The notes: generated by a model from the sequence alone, not told the origin. Counted from the first letter of the stretch, positions 18,251-29,603 are shown. The stretch: 64,000 bases of DNA from Gari tellinella (GCA_922989275.2 OV277872.1:27048119-27112118); one strand, 5' to 3'. Translations and numbers: made by a program.

Positions 18251-19284
18251 CAGAGCTCCAGATAAGGGGGGTATTTCAACAAGGGCCACTATGGCCCTAA
18301 ATCGCTCACCTGGTAACCATGTAACCATGTACAGCGTGTGACCTAGTTTTTGACCGGGCATGACCTTCATTCTAACTTGACCTCGATTTCAATGAGACAA
18401 ACATTATGTTCACAAGTTTCATGAAGATGCAATGAATTTTGTAGTCTCTATAGTGTTAACAAGGTTTTTCGATGATTTGACCTAGTGACCTAGTTTTTGA
18501 CCGGACATGACCCACATTCGAACTTGGCCTAGATTTCATTGAGGCAAACATTTTGATGAAGTTTCATGACGATCCAATGAAATTTGTAGTCTCTAGAGTG
18601 TTAACAAGGTTTTTCGAAGATTTGACCTAGTGACCTAGTTTTTGACCGGACATGACCCACATTCAAACTTGGCCTAGATTTCATTGAGGCAATCATATTG
18701 ATGAAGTTTCGTGAAGATCCAATGAAATTTGTAGCCTCTAGAATGTTAACAAGGTGTTTCGATAATTTGACCTAGTGACCTAGTTTTTGACCGGACATGA
18801 CCCACATTCGAACTTGACCTAGATTTCATTGAGGCAAACATTTTGATGAAGTTTCATGAAGATCCAATGAAATTTGTAGTCTCTAGAGTGTTAACAAGGT
18901 TTTTCAAAGATTTGACCTAGTGACCTAGTTTTTGACCGGACATGACCCACATTCAAACTTGACCTAGATTTCATTGAGGCAAACATTGTGACCAAGTTTC
19001 ATCAAGATCCAATGAGATTTTAACCTGGTAGAGTGTTAACGAACAATTGTGGACGGACGGACAGAGGACGGACGACAGACATCCAGCGATCCTAAAAGCA
19101 TGTAGTGCCAGGTGAGCTAAAAACTAAAATCTTTATTTCTGTATTAAACCCTATGGTGTCACTACTCATTAAAATCGTCTCGAAGAGACGATTCTAATGA
19201 GTAGTAACACCATAGGAATTGGTTCTAAAATAAGAAAAAAAATGTTGTATTTGTTCAGTTTACTCCCTCTTATCTAGAGCCCTG
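18251..19284. mobile_element. A-family MITE split by a pearl element
   Basis: The left 29 bp (CAGAGCTCCAGATAAGGGGG) and the right part from about 19119 (AACTAAAATCTTTATTTCTG ... CTTATCTAGAGCCCTG) form one A copy. TCAGATG is on both sides (18244-18250 and 19285-19291), a 7-bp duplication. Confidence 0.75.
18280..19118 (+). mobile_element. pearl/Helitron-like element with ~146-bp tandem repeats
   Basis: It begins CAAGGGCCACTATGGCCC with AAATCGCTCACCTGG and ends GTGCCAGGTGAGCTAAA. The interior is 4-5 copies of a ~146-bp unit containing TTTGACCTAGTGACCTAG and GACCGGACATGACCC, then a GGACGGACGGACAG tract (19050-19080). Repeats plus an ACGG-type tract are the known pearl layout. Confidence 0.75.
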
Positions 19285-19398
19285 TCAGATGGCTTAGGGT
19301 AATGGGTTAAATTTTGTGCTTGCTTTTTGAACTATTTCTTCAGCTAAAGACTGAATAAGACATAAAACGCTAATGGATTGTCAGTTAAAGATTATTAA

Positions 19399-19646
19399 TT
19401 AACCTTTTACTCCATACCCTTTTTCAAGTTTTGAAAAAAGGTGATAACTTAAAGCAGGTTGAAAATAAAGCAGAATGCACCTTTAGGTGCATTCTGCTTT
19501 GCTTTCAACCTGCTTTAGCTACAATCTGCTAGGATATATAAAATATTTAAGGTACATATTCGTGACTGTATAAAGTGGAGCTATTTTTTTTAGTGGTGGA
19601 GTAAATTACAGGCGTAACAAGGCATATTTATGGTGGTAATGGGTAA
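19399..19646. mobile_element. B-family MITE
   Basis: It starts TTAACCTTTTACTCC and ends GGTGGTAATGGGTAA. The hairpin AAAGCAGAATGCACC / GGTGCATTCTGCTTT is intact. Confidence 0.75.
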
Positions 19647-19649
19647 ACA

Positions 19650-20197
19650 CAAGATGGTTTTATTGCAATGATGAGTAAATTGAGTAACTGTAAGTGCTAC
19701 TACAAAACATCGACCAAGACCATTTAAATGTGCATAGTAAACCTCTGCTTTTGAGACATTAATTCAAGTTGAAAATTCTTGATAGTGTTGAAGGCAGGTG
19801 TTAGCTTAAATCAACCAAGATTAAAATTGTTGCAACAAATGTAAATCCAGAGGTAATGCAGAGTTACACAGCATCTCAACTGGTTACGAACAGTGTTTCA
19901 TAATTGATATTGATATTTCATTCAAGAAATGTTACGTAGAAAAGTTACTGCCAAAATAATTGTTTCAAGTAAGCACTGCCTTAAGTGTAAAGCAGGATGG
20001 AGGTAAAGTAGAAAGCTCCTGCAATAGCTTTCTGCTTTTTTTTCATCTTGCTGTAGATAGCCATCTGCCTAAGACCTCTTTACTATATTTCATCTTTTAA
20101 AATTTGACTTATTTGTTACAGAAATATATTTTCATGTGTCTACCCTCTTCTGATCAAGAGAACCAGGTATTTTATCTGCATCTTGACATCTGCCTGC
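19650..20197. other. intron, no recognisable complete element
   Basis: Only a weak C-like hairpin (AAGTAGAAAGCTCCTG ... GCTTTCTGC) near 19990-20060 is visible. No coding potential was recognised. Confidence 0.5.
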
Positions 20198-20458
20198 TCA
20201 ACCCATTACCCCATAGCCTGCTTCTAGTTTTGACCACAGTTGACCACTTAAAGCAGGTTGAAAGTAAAGCAGAATGTGCCTTTAGGCACATTCTGTTTTA
20301 CTTTCAACCTGCTTTAGGCTATAATGTCCTTGAATATAGAATATATTTCACATGATGCATATAATATCAATAACTGTTTAAATTGAAACAATTTTCTTCA
20401 GTGGGAGAATAAATTGGTGGTATAAATTAAAAAACGTTTTTGTGGTGTAATGCGTTGA
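20198..20458. mobile_element. B-family MITE, ends mutated
   Basis: The ends CAACCCATTACCCCATAGCC and GTGGTGTAATGCGTTGA are decayed TTAA termini. The hairpin AAAGCAGAATGTGCC / GGCACATTCTG is intact. Confidence 0.75.
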
Positions 20459-20664
20459 AGCAGGATGAAAGTAAAGCACAGAGCTAATACAGGACCACTG
20501 GTGACTGTGAGGGAAATGGCTGAACACTGAAAACAAGCCTTGAAATAGTCGCAACAGAGAGGCTTTACTATGCATAATGTACAACATTGTGACTTAAGCA
20601 TTCAAGCAGCCATTGCTGTGATCTGTCTGCTGCATGCAATGAAAATAAAACATGCATGTAGACA

Positions 20665-20845
20665 CAGCTTCAGATAAGAGGGAGTACTCTGAATAAATCC
20701 AACATTTTCTCACTTATTTCAGCACCAAATCCTATGGTGTTACTACTCATTAGAATCGTCTTAAAGAGATGATTCTAATGAGTGGTGACACCATAGGGTT
20801 TAATGCAGATATAATTGAAATATCCCCCTAATATCTGGAGCTCTG
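20665..20845. mobile_element. A-family MITE, first of two in tandem
   Basis: It runs from CAGCTTCAGATAAGAGGGAG to TATCTGGAGCTCTG. The ATGTAGACA before it also stands between it and the next A-like copy, indicating a local duplication. Confidence 0.75.
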
Positions 20846-20857
20846 CGTATGTAGACA

Positions 20858-21031
20858 CAGCTTCAGATAAGGGGAGTTCTTCAAATGTTTAAATCTTTAT
20901 GTTGGCAAGAAACCCTATGTTGTTACCACTCATTCGAAGCATCTTGAAGAGACATCATAGGGTTTCGTGACAATTTACCCTCCAAAAAATGTTGAAAATA
21001 TGAATTTAAATCCCTCTGATCTGCAGCCCTG
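20858..21031. mobile_element. A-like MITE, second of two, 28 nt from an exon
   Basis: It begins CAGCTTCAGATAAGGGGAG and ends CTCTGATCTGCAGCCCTG with a diverged core. It ends 28 nt from the TPD52 exon at 21060. Confidence 0.65.
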
Positions 21032-21059
21032 GAAACAGAAACACTTTCTGTAAACTTAC

Positions 21060-21119
21060 GCAGAGCTTTGATGTATTTTTTCATTGATATCATGCAGTTT
21101 TTCATTTGTTTTCTGATAC
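21060..21119 (-). CDS. TPD52-like: TPD52-family protein, 60-nt exon with the first YQKT block
   Basis: On the minus strand a CTCTACAG acceptor precedes 60 nt and a consensus GTAAGTTT donor follows. The product is 20 residues beginning YQKTNEKLHDIN and ending HQSS plus the first two bases of an Ala codon. Its start repeats the YQKT of the exon at 11130-11231. Entry and exit phases are identical and length is a multiple of three, so skipping it keeps the frame: it is a good candidate for a cassette exon. Vertebrate TPD52 has one YKKT at this place, so this block looks like an added repeat (inference). Confidence 0.88.
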
Positions 21120-21278
21120 CTGTAGAGAATTAGAAAGTTGCCATGGAAACAAAAAATAACAACACCGATGATGCTATAGAATAAAGAAAAATTGTGCATG
21201 ATTAAAATGATAATAGAAAATTATCTGAAAGTGTTTTGTGCAGTAACTTATCAAAATTATGTCTATCACAATTACACA

Positions 21279-21519
21279 GGGGCCCGTTTCATAAAACTTC
21301 GTACGACACAAACGGTCGTATGTCAAAACTTTATAATACATTTAATTTCTGATTTCTCAATCTAATCCTGCCTTGTGACATCTCTTTGGAATCGTCTTTT
21401 CAAGACGATTCCAAAGAGATGTCACAAGGCAGGATAAGATAGGGAAATAAATAATAATTGACTTTTAGAATCTGACTTACAACAACATTTGTCATACAAA
21501 GTTTCATGAAACGGGCCCC
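21279..21519. mobile_element. G-family MITE
   Basis: The ends are GGGGCCCGTTTCATAAAAC and GTTTCATGAAACGGGCCCC. The core is a perfect hairpin, GACATCTCTTTGGAATCGTC mirrored by GACGATTCCAAAGAG. Flanks CAG and CTG are an imperfect 3-bp duplication. Confidence 0.75.
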
Positions 21520-21836
21520 TGATATTTAATCTAGTTTACAATACTGCAAAAATAACAGCATTAAGTTTGTCTGTCTCTAATAGAAAATACCAACACAGTT
21601 TGCACACAGTTTGGATCAAGATCAGATGCTAAGTGACACAATATTTCATCCAGATCCAAACCGTTTGACATTTCAGATTGTAAAATTTTCTGTAAAATAA
21701 AGAAATATAGGGCATTTTCAGATATATAGAGCACTTACAGCTTCCAAGTCTGAAGGTCATTGTATTTAACCATTCAAATGCATGAAAGTTTCAAACAAAA
21801 TGTCTGAGCTTTGCTCCGAAATTGGAACGATTATTA

Positions 21837-22033
21837 CAGGGCTCCAGCTAAGAGGGAGTAAACTGAACAAATCCAACATTTTCCCACTTATATCAGGACC
21901 ATGCAAATCCTATAGTGTTACTACTCATTAGAATCATCTCGAAGAGACGATTCTAATGAGTAGTGATGCCATAGGGTTTAATGCAGAAATAGAGATTTTA
22001 GTTTTTAAAATACTCCTCTTTTCTGGAGCTTTG
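21837..22033. mobile_element. A-family MITE with 6-bp TSD
   Basis: It runs from CAGGGCTCCAGCTAAGAGGG to TTTCTGGAGCTTTG, flanked by TTATTA at 21831-21836 and 22034-22039. Confidence 0.85.
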
Positions 22034-22211
22034 TTATTACTAAAAGCAATAGCTTAGATAATGATAGAGAAGATTTTATTCTTTTCCTTTTAAATGAAAC
22101 TAAAAAGCAAATTGGCATGTTCTTGCAAATTGAGGACAATTTGTTTAAATCTAGAGGGTTACACATGTTTAGAGCCAGATCAGATGCCTGGTTAACTGAT
22201 TTCTGTCTGGC

Positions 22212-22436
22212 TTAACCCATTTTATGCGAGATACACTTTTAGGTGTACCTCTTGGCAAACAGTTTTGATCTCAAATCAGGCCCCACATTGTGGGGCCTGA
22301 TCTGAGTTCAAAACTGTTTGCAGCTAAGTCAATATTCTATCAGAAACTGCTAAAATCTTTGCAAATATTTGAGTTATACCTGCTCCAGATGACATTTTAA
22401 AATGGCCACCAAATATACCCAGCATACAATGGGTTA
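22212..22436. mobile_element. TTAA-flanked MITE with GGCCCCACA hairpin
   Basis: It starts TTAACCCATTTTATGCG and ends AGCATACAATGGGTTAA. The core hairpin is GATCTCAAATCAGGCCCC against GGGGCCTGATCTGAG within AAACAGTTTT / AAAACTGTTTGC. It is a single-copy relative of the D and E families in this window. Confidence 0.75.
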
Positions 22437-22536
22437 AAACTGTTTGCAATGGGCATGAAATATTTATTGGGAAAGAATAATGTCTTCAATGTATAAGCAT
22501 CTAGTTACCTAAACAATTAAACATTCAGCAACTAAT

Positions 22537-22772
22537 TTAATCCATTACTCCATAGCCTGTTTCTACTATTTAATATATATGACCCCTTACAGCAGGTTGA
22601 AAGTAAAGCATTAAGGCACATTTGGCTTTACTTTCAGCCTGCTTTAAGCAATTATCAGCTAGAATATGGAAAATATTTATATTGATTCTTATTTGTGATA
22701 GTATGAATATTTTCTTCAGTAGAGGAATACATTAAGGGCGTAAAAATGCATATTTATGGGGTAATGGGTTAA
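22537..22772. mobile_element. B-family MITE, TTAA-flanked
   Basis: It starts TTAATCCATTACTCCATAGCC and ends ATGGGGTAATGGGTTAA. Part of the hairpin stem is deleted. Confidence 0.8.
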
Positions 22773-22780
22773 TACACCCA

Positions 22781-22994
22781 TTAACCCTTAGCCCGCCAAA
22801 TACATTGTCGTCTGCTATATTTCTCGTCTGCTTCAAGTTTCAAAGTGCTTCAAAGTTGCTCAAAATTGCTGAAAATGTTGTCCGAGTGTCAAACAGCTTG
22901 GATCCGGATGAGACGCCGAGTTACTCGGCGTCTCATCCCGATCCAAGCTGTTTGCATATGGAGCTATAGTCGTGAGTGGCAGGCTAAGGGTTAA
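22781..22994. mobile_element. D-family MITE, TTAA-flanked
   Basis: This is a reverse-oriented copy, TTAACCCTTAGCCCGCC to GGCAGGCTAAGGGTTAA, with the GAGACGCCGAGTTACTC hairpin. It lies only 8 bp after a B element. Confidence 0.85.
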
Positions 22995-23031
22995 TATATC
23001 ATACAGATAAGGGCTCAAGATGGGGTGTGTA

Positions 23032-23236
23032 CAGTGTAACCTCTCTATTACGACCACTAAATTGTGTTAATTACTAGGTGTTTATGTCAGGAGACTGCTT
23101 AAAGCAAGATGACAGTAAAACAGAAAGATCCTTTAGGAGCTTTCTGTTTTAATGTCACCTTGCTTTAAGCTGTCACCTGTCTCTTATACAACCAATTAGT
23201 CTTCTATTTTGTGGTCGTAATAGCGGGGTTTTACTG
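23032..23236. mobile_element. C-family MITE
   Basis: The ends are CAGTGTAACCTCTCTATTAC and GTAATAGCGGGGTTTTACTG. The AGAAAGATCCTTTAGGAGC hairpin is present. Confidence 0.8.
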
Positions 23237-23473
23237 TATTTCAAATATTAAAATTGCCTTCACCAAAGCCAAATATGCTGTGATTTATCATTAGAATCAT
23301 CTCAAAGAGGCGATTTTAAGAAATAGTCACGATATTGAATTTGGTGAAGGTATGAAGTAGAAAATGATAGAAATGTTCATATTTGAAGCCCTGAATTACA
23401 CTGTAATAACATTAAAGCCTAGCCAAGAAGCAATTAAAGAAAGAAACCCAGGAATAATTCCATTCAAACTTGT

Positions 23474-25430
23474 GTTTATCAGCTATAGTAGAGGGCATCT
23501 AGCGTCAAAAATCGAAATAAAGGAAAAAAAATGCACAGAATTGATTTTTGTGTTTTCATATGCTCCAATATATACCGAATGACAGAAAAAAAGTCTAGGA
23601 AAATCAAACGATGCGAAATATGATTTTTGGGGTAAAATGGCTAAAATAATAGGTGAAAGCACGAATTTTTGGGATTTCCAAACTGCGATCGTAGAAATCA
23701 ATATACAAGCTTGAAATCAACAGGCTAGACAAACATTAACGTCAGCTGTGGAATGGTACTTGTTAAGATAAATAAAATTTTCAAAAAACTGATTTTTTGG
23801 GTGAAATTGTCAAAATATTAAACCAAAACCACAAATTTGAGGATTTCAAACAGACCCTGACATCTCATAGCAAATAAAGGAAATGGTGCACAGAGTTGAT
23901 TTATATGTTTTTATTTGCCTAAATATGTACCAAATAACAGACAAAAAGTCTAGGAAAATCAAACGATGCGAAATATGGTTTTGGGGTAAAATGGTTGAAA
24001 TAATAACTGAAATCGCTAATTTTGGGGATTTCCCTTCTGTGATCGAGGATATCGATATAAAATCTCGAAATCTACAGGCTAGACAAATATTCATGTCAGC
24101 TGTGGAATGGTACTTGTTAAGATAAATAAAATTTTCAAAAAAATGATTTTGGGGTGAAATTGTCAAAATATTAAACCAAAATCACAAATTTTGAGGATTT
24201 CAAACAGACCCTGACATCTAAAAGCAAGTTAAGGAAATGGTGCAAAGAGTTGATTTATACGTTATTGTCTGCTTAAATATGTACCAAATAACAGACAAAA
24301 AGTCTAGGAAAATAAAACAATGCAAACTATGTTTTTTGGGTAAAATGGTTGAAATAATAACTGAAATCGCTAATTTTTGGGATTTCCCTTCTGTGATGGA
24401 GAATATCGATATAAAAGCTCGAAATCTACAGGCTATACAAATACTCGTGTAAACTGTGGATTATTACTTGTTAAGATAAATAAAATTTTCAAAAAAGCTG
24501 ATTTTGAGAGTGAAATTGTCAAAATATCAAACAAAAAACACAAATTTTGAGGATTTCAAACAGACCCTGACATCTAAAAGCAAATAAAGAAAAAGGTGCA
24601 CAGAGTTGATTTATATGTTATTATTTGCTTAAATATGTACCCGAATAACAGACAAAAAGTCTAGGAAAATTAAACGATGCAAAATATGATTTTGGGTAAA
24701 ATGGTTTAAATAATAACTAAAATCACTAATTTTTGGGATTTCCCTTCTGTGATCGAGGATACCAATATAAAATCTCGAAATGTACAGGCTAGACAAATAT
24801 TCATGTCTACAGTTGAATGGCCCCAGTTAAGATAACTTTTTTTTTTTTTGGTAAAATCGTAAAATTATTTAACAAAATTTCATATTTTGGGGATTTTTGA
24901 CAGATTTTGAGATTGAAATCAAACTAATGGAAAAGATGCACAGAATTTATTTATCAGTAATGATATGTTTCAATATGTACCAAATAACAGACAAATAATG
25001 TAGGAAAATCAAAGAATCCGAAATATAATTTTTGGGTAAAATGGTTGAAATATTAACTGAAAAGCTAATTTTTGGGATTTCCTTTCTGTGACCATGGATA
25101 TCACTCTAAAAGCTCCAAATATCCAGGCTAGACACATATTCATGTCTACTTTAGAATGGTCCTTGTTAGGATAAATAAAGGTTTCAAAAAACTGTTTTTT
25201 GGGGTAAAATTATCACAATATTAAACCAAAATCACCAATTCTTGTTTGTAAAACAATCTAGGAAAATCCAACAAAGCCAAATATAAAATTTGGGGTATAC
25301 TGATTAAAACAATTAATGTAAATGCATATTTTTGGAAATTCCACACTATGGCCTTAGACAGGAATATAGAAGCTACACATTTACATGTAAGATACATATT
25401 ACTATGCATTGTAGCCTTGTACTATTAAGG
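23474..25430 (+). repeat. left tandem array, unit ~355 bp
   Basis: Five units start near 23519, 23880, 24235, 24591 and 24934, marked by GGTGCACAGAGTTGATTTAT. Divergence increases toward the inside. Open frames of 70-106 codons in both strands are repeat translations and differ between units in stops and frame. Confidence 0.85.
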
Positions 25431-26156
25431 ATGAATTAAGCTTTAAAATGAAAACCCTTATCTTTTCACTTCACTACGGTGACCTTAGATATGAAACCAA
25501 ACGTTCAAAGTCTATAACTTACACACATACACCATTTTAATGTAGCTTAGTTAGAGTAAAGACAAATCAACCGGTAAAACATTTAAACAGACACATGTTT
25601 TTAATGTATTGTGACTTTAAATATGATTAAAAAAGCTCCAAATCCATTTAAAAGGCAACAGGCACCATGAAATAAAGCCTATAGCACTAGTACAAATAAA
25701 TTATGATTTCTAAAATTAATAACTTTTGGTGATAAGATATAAGTTAAACGAAAACAGTTTTCACTGAGGATTTTTACAGTGGCATTGGATGTGCATCAAG
25801 GCACTACAGTGTATTGGTTAGCATAGTATATAAGTTTCAATGAAGTAATATACATGTATAACTTATAATAGTTAAACAAAAAGACAATATATTCAGTATA
25901 TTGTTACAGCAATATAACATGAATGTAAAACTTACAAATATCGTTAAGACAAATATATAAATGGAAACTTTTTATAAGTAAGGATAACTACCATTTCCAA
26001 TTTCATTACTATAGTCAAACAACTAGGTCTGACGTGTCAAAGGGTGGCCGAGTCCATTTATAAGGGAGATCAGCATTTCAGATGTCCCCGTGTCAAGTTT
26101 TAAATGAAAATGTTTGGTTAACGATACAAATAAACGAATTAGTTATTGGAAACATA

Positions 26157-26234
26157 ACGTAGTGGATAAGACGTAGGTAGAAGTATATGATCGGATAACA
26201 TTTTATCAAGCACGGGTTCGAATCTCGCAGCAAC
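26157..26234 (+). tRNA. tRNA-like module (pol III A/B-box remnant)
   Basis: CGTAGTGGATAAGACGT resembles a tRNA D arm with A box. GGGTTCGAATCTCGC downstream is a good B box. The region between does not form a regular anticodon arm, so this is a SINE-like remnant rather than a gene. Confidence 0.35.
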
Positions 26235-26512
26235 CTATGATATTGTTTTGCCAAAACAATATTAAAGATTATATAATTACATTGCATTAAGGTAATGCAG
26301 AAAGCCTCCTGAAGAAAGTGACTTAAACTTATATTGATATTCATATTTTATCATCGATTTGTTTTGTGAAAGTATGGCTAATATAGGGCTGGAAATCCAT
26401 GCACCCCTGCCCCAAATTTGACGAACATGTGTATAAATGGTTAGTATAATCACACAGTATTTATTAGATAATAATTAGATAATTCATTTTAGATTAAAAA
26501 AAGTTTGAGGTC

Positions 26513-26590
26513 GACGCGGGATTCGAACCTACGCTTATTAAAATAATTCTATCGCAATACACTCTGTGTACCTATATTTACCTACTGCTC
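26513..26590 (-). tRNA. tRNA-like module, opposite strand
   Basis: On the minus strand TTTAGAGCAGTAGGTAAA is followed about 50 nt later by AGGTTCGAATCCCGCGTCG, a strong B box. It faces the module at 26157-26234 across the element centre. No full cloverleaf is apparent. Confidence 0.35.
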
Positions 26591-26744
26591 TAAAGTGCTA
26601 AAAATAATATCGCCTTCATTTGTATCTAATAATTATACTAATCTTGATTGTATAAAAATGGTCGGAGAACATGCGGAATGCTGCTCTCCTTAAAAATGGA
26701 CTCTGTTGACCTTTGACACGTCAAGCCCAGTTGTTTGACTATAT

Positions 26745-27564
26745 GACTGTGGATATGACCAGTAAAGCTTCAAATGCACAAATAAGTTATATATTCTTTC
26801 CAAAACAACAGCTTACTAAAGATGATAAGTACAAAGTTTGAAAATAACTTTTTGAGGAAAACATTAAAAAATATACATAAAACAGCAAATTTTTAATTTC
26901 TGTATATGGGGGAGGATATGAATTATTAATGAAAACTCCAAATCAATAGGCTTGACACAGTCCTTTTAAATGAGATATGTAACTAGTTTATCCAAAATTA
27001 CACATAACAATTTATAAATATATAGGGTTTGGAAAAATACACCCCTTCCACCAATAAAAAAAATCAAAACATAAACGAACGAACAATGTTCTGCAATGTT
27101 GGATTTTCTGCGCAAAACTGGTTGATTCTGCTGTTGGTTGGACACTAATAGACATGAGCTATCCTGTACTTTGAGCTGTAATAATGGAATCTGACAACTG
27201 TATGAAATATCAGCAAATCATAGTATACGCACATTGGGCATACATCGTACATGTAATTTATGTAATTAATTGATCTAACAGTGCTTGCTATATATATGAA
27301 ATAACTGATAGTGTATATATCACCAGGTCAATAACATTCAATATTCGTTTTGTGGTGCTTATTGTCTACTATCAGTGGACACTCTGATTTGAAAAAGCGG
27401 CATTTTAAATGCTGCCTCTAAGCTAGTACACTGGTTTAATTGTCAAAATGCTGTAATTTAACCCTTATTGTGTACGATGCGACTATAGGTTGTTACTTAA
27501 CCCTAATTGTATGCGGAACAAGAATATATATCATTTGAGGACCCAAATCAGAGTGAGTATAGCC
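26745..27564. other. centre of the large palindrome
   Basis: Up to about 27000 the sequence still shows left-array motifs in plus orientation (GAAAACTCCAAATCAATAGG). The rest is AT-rich with no recognised feature. Confidence 0.45.
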
Positions 27565-29087
27565 TACAGTACAAAGTATAATGTGTCTTACCTGTAAATT
27601 TGAAGCTTTTACATTTATATCTAAAGCCATGTTGTGGAAATTCCAAAAAATCAAATTTAAACTATTTTTTTAACCAGTTTACCCCGAAAAGTCATATTTG
27701 GCTTTGTTGGAGTTTCCTTTATTTTGCTGTTATTTAATACATATTGAAACATACTAAAACATATAAACCAATTTTCAATACTTTTCCCTTTATTTGCTTA
27801 TAAGGCTTTATTTGGAATTTTCAGGTCAGGAGATCTCTGCTAAAATCTCGAAATTGGTGTTTTTTTTGTTTAATTATTATAACAACTTTACTGCATAAAT
27901 CAGTTTTTTTGACAGTTTATTCATCTTTATCAGTACCATTCCACAGCGCAATTGCATATTTGTTTAACCTGTAGATTTGGAGCTTTTATTTTAATAGCCA
28001 CCATCACAGTAGTAAAATCCCGAAAAAGCTCATTTACATTTTATTTTTCAACGATTTTACCCCAAAACACCATATTTGGTATTGTATGATTTTCCTAGAT
28101 GATTTTTCTATTAGTTTGTACATATTAAAGCATATGATAACACATAAATCACTTTTGATTTTGATGGCAGGGATTGTCTACGAAAATCCCCCAAATTGGT
28201 GATTTTGGTTTAATATTTTGACATTTTAACCCAAATAACCAGTTCTTTGAAAGTTTTATTTATCCTTACTAGTACCATTACACAGTAAAAATGATTTTTT
28301 GTCTAACCTGCATATTTGGTGTATTTATATTGATATCCACGTTCACAGTAGGGAAATCCCAAAAATTCGCGTTTTCATTTATTATTTCAACAATTTTACC
28401 CCAAAATTCATTTTTCAAAGTTTTAGCTATCCTTAATAGTACTATTTCACAATAGAGATGTATAAGTATCTAGCCTGTAAATTGTGAGCTTTTATAATGA
28501 TAACCAACGACACAGTACTGAAATCCCTAAAATTGGCGATTTCATTTATTATTTCAACAATTTTGCCTCAAAAAACATATTTCGCATTGTTTGATTTTCC
28601 TAGATTTTTCTTCGGTTATTTGGTACATGCTATACCATATGAAAACACAAAAACTATTTCTGTGCATCTTTTCCTTTATTTGGATGTTTGACACCAGGGA
28701 AGCTCTACTAAAATCTCCAAAAATTGGGGTTTTGTTTAATATTTTCATGATTTTCACCCAAAAAGAACCATTTTTTGAAAGTTTTATATATCCTAATTAG
28801 TACTATTCCACAGTGGATATAACTGCCAGTCTAATTTGTAGATTTGAAGCCTTTATGTTAATACCCAGGGTCACAGTATGGAAATTCCAAAAATTATCAT
28901 TTTCGTTTATCAATTCAATCATTTTACCCCAAAAAATCATATTTCGCATCGTTTGATTTTCCTAGACTTTTTTTCTGTCATTCGGTACATATTGGAGCAT
29001 ATGAAAACACAAAAATCATTTCTGTGCATTTTTTTTCCCCAAAATTTTTAAATGCCCTCTACTACTATAGTGTTGACATTAGCCGAT
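27565..29087 (-). repeat. right tandem array, inverted, unit ~360 bp
   Basis: Four units, with markers near 27692, 28056, 28571 and 28938 (CATATTTCGCATCGTTTGA), are reverse complements of the left-array units. The terminal ~150 bp at each outer end are the best matched. Confidence 0.85.
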
Positions 29088-29099
29088 CAATAGCTAGTA

Positions 29100-29335
29100 T
29101 ATAACCCATTACTCTATTAGAGCCTGTTTCTAGTTTTGAAGACAGGAGACTACTTAAAACAGGTTGAAGGTAAAGCAGAATGTGCATTAATCCACATTCT
29201 GCTTGAATTTCAGCCTGTATTTAGCAACCATTGGCTATAATATAGAAAATATATCTTATAGTACTTATTTATTCATGACTGTATAAAGAGGAACTGTTTA
29301 AGGCGTAAAAGGGCATAGTTATGGGGTAATTGCCA
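29100..29335. mobile_element. B-family MITE, degraded ends
   Basis: It has TAACCCATTACTCTATTAGA at the left, GTTATGGGGTAAT at the right, and the hairpin AGCAGAATGTGCATTAATCC / CACATTCTGCTT. Confidence 0.7.
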
Positions 29336-29603
29336 TGGTTAAGACAAAGGGTAAAGCAATGTTGAAAGCTCCTTTAAAGCTTTCTGTTTACTTTTTCCTA
29401 CTTTAAGCATCTATACAGTCATGAATATGTATCATAAGAAATATTTTCTATATTCCAGTAGATGATATCTTAAGCAAGCTGAAAGTTAGCAGAATTTTTT
29501 CAATGTATGAATAAATTCAATGCGTTATAAGGGGCTTCTTTGGGGGAAAGGGTTAATTGAGTGGTGGCTTAACACAAGTTTGACTGCAGAAAACTAAGGG
29601 AAG

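Larger units (their letters stand above)
16687..19310. mobile_element. B-family MITE hosting four nested elements
   Basis: Pieces of one reverse-oriented B element are recognisable at 16687-16709 (CAACCCATTACTTC), 17067-17187 (AAATAGTTCCACTTTATACA ... TAGAGCATTCTGCTA), 18221-18250 (ACTTTCAACCTGTTTTAGCA) and 19285-19310 (GGGTAATGGGTTAA). Between them lie an F MITE, a pogo-like element and an A MITE that itself contains a pearl element. Confidence 0.75.
26009..26743. mobile_element. inner foldback element with tRNA-like modules
   Basis: About 85 bp at the left (ATAGTCAAACAACTAGG, GACGTGTCAAAGG, GAGTCCATTTATAAGG) is mirrored at the right (CCTTAAAAATGGACTC, CCTTTGACACGTC, CAGTTGTTTGACTAT). It interrupts the surrounding tandem array. 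Inside are B-box-like sequences on opposite strands, pointing toward each other, and a small hairpin ATATTGTTTTGCCAAAACAA at 26238-26257. Confidence 0.65.
23474..29087. repeat. 5.6-kb palindrome of opposed ~360-bp tandem arrays
   Basis: The outermost sequences CTATAGTAGAGGGCAT and ATGCCCTCTACTACTATAG are inverted copies. Between them an array reading one way (from 23474) is mirrored by an array reading the other way (to 29087). Units carry TCTAGGAAAATCAAACGATG, TTTTTGGGATTTCC and AAATTTTCAAAAAA. No target duplication was found at the outer ends. It might be a giant foldback transposon or a local inverted duplication. Confidence 0.8.

Noticed and set aside
23364..29050. Many 60-106 codon ORFs in the palindromic arrays as a repeated protein family
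   Set aside because: Frames, stops and lengths differ from unit to unit, occur on both strands and lack any motif.
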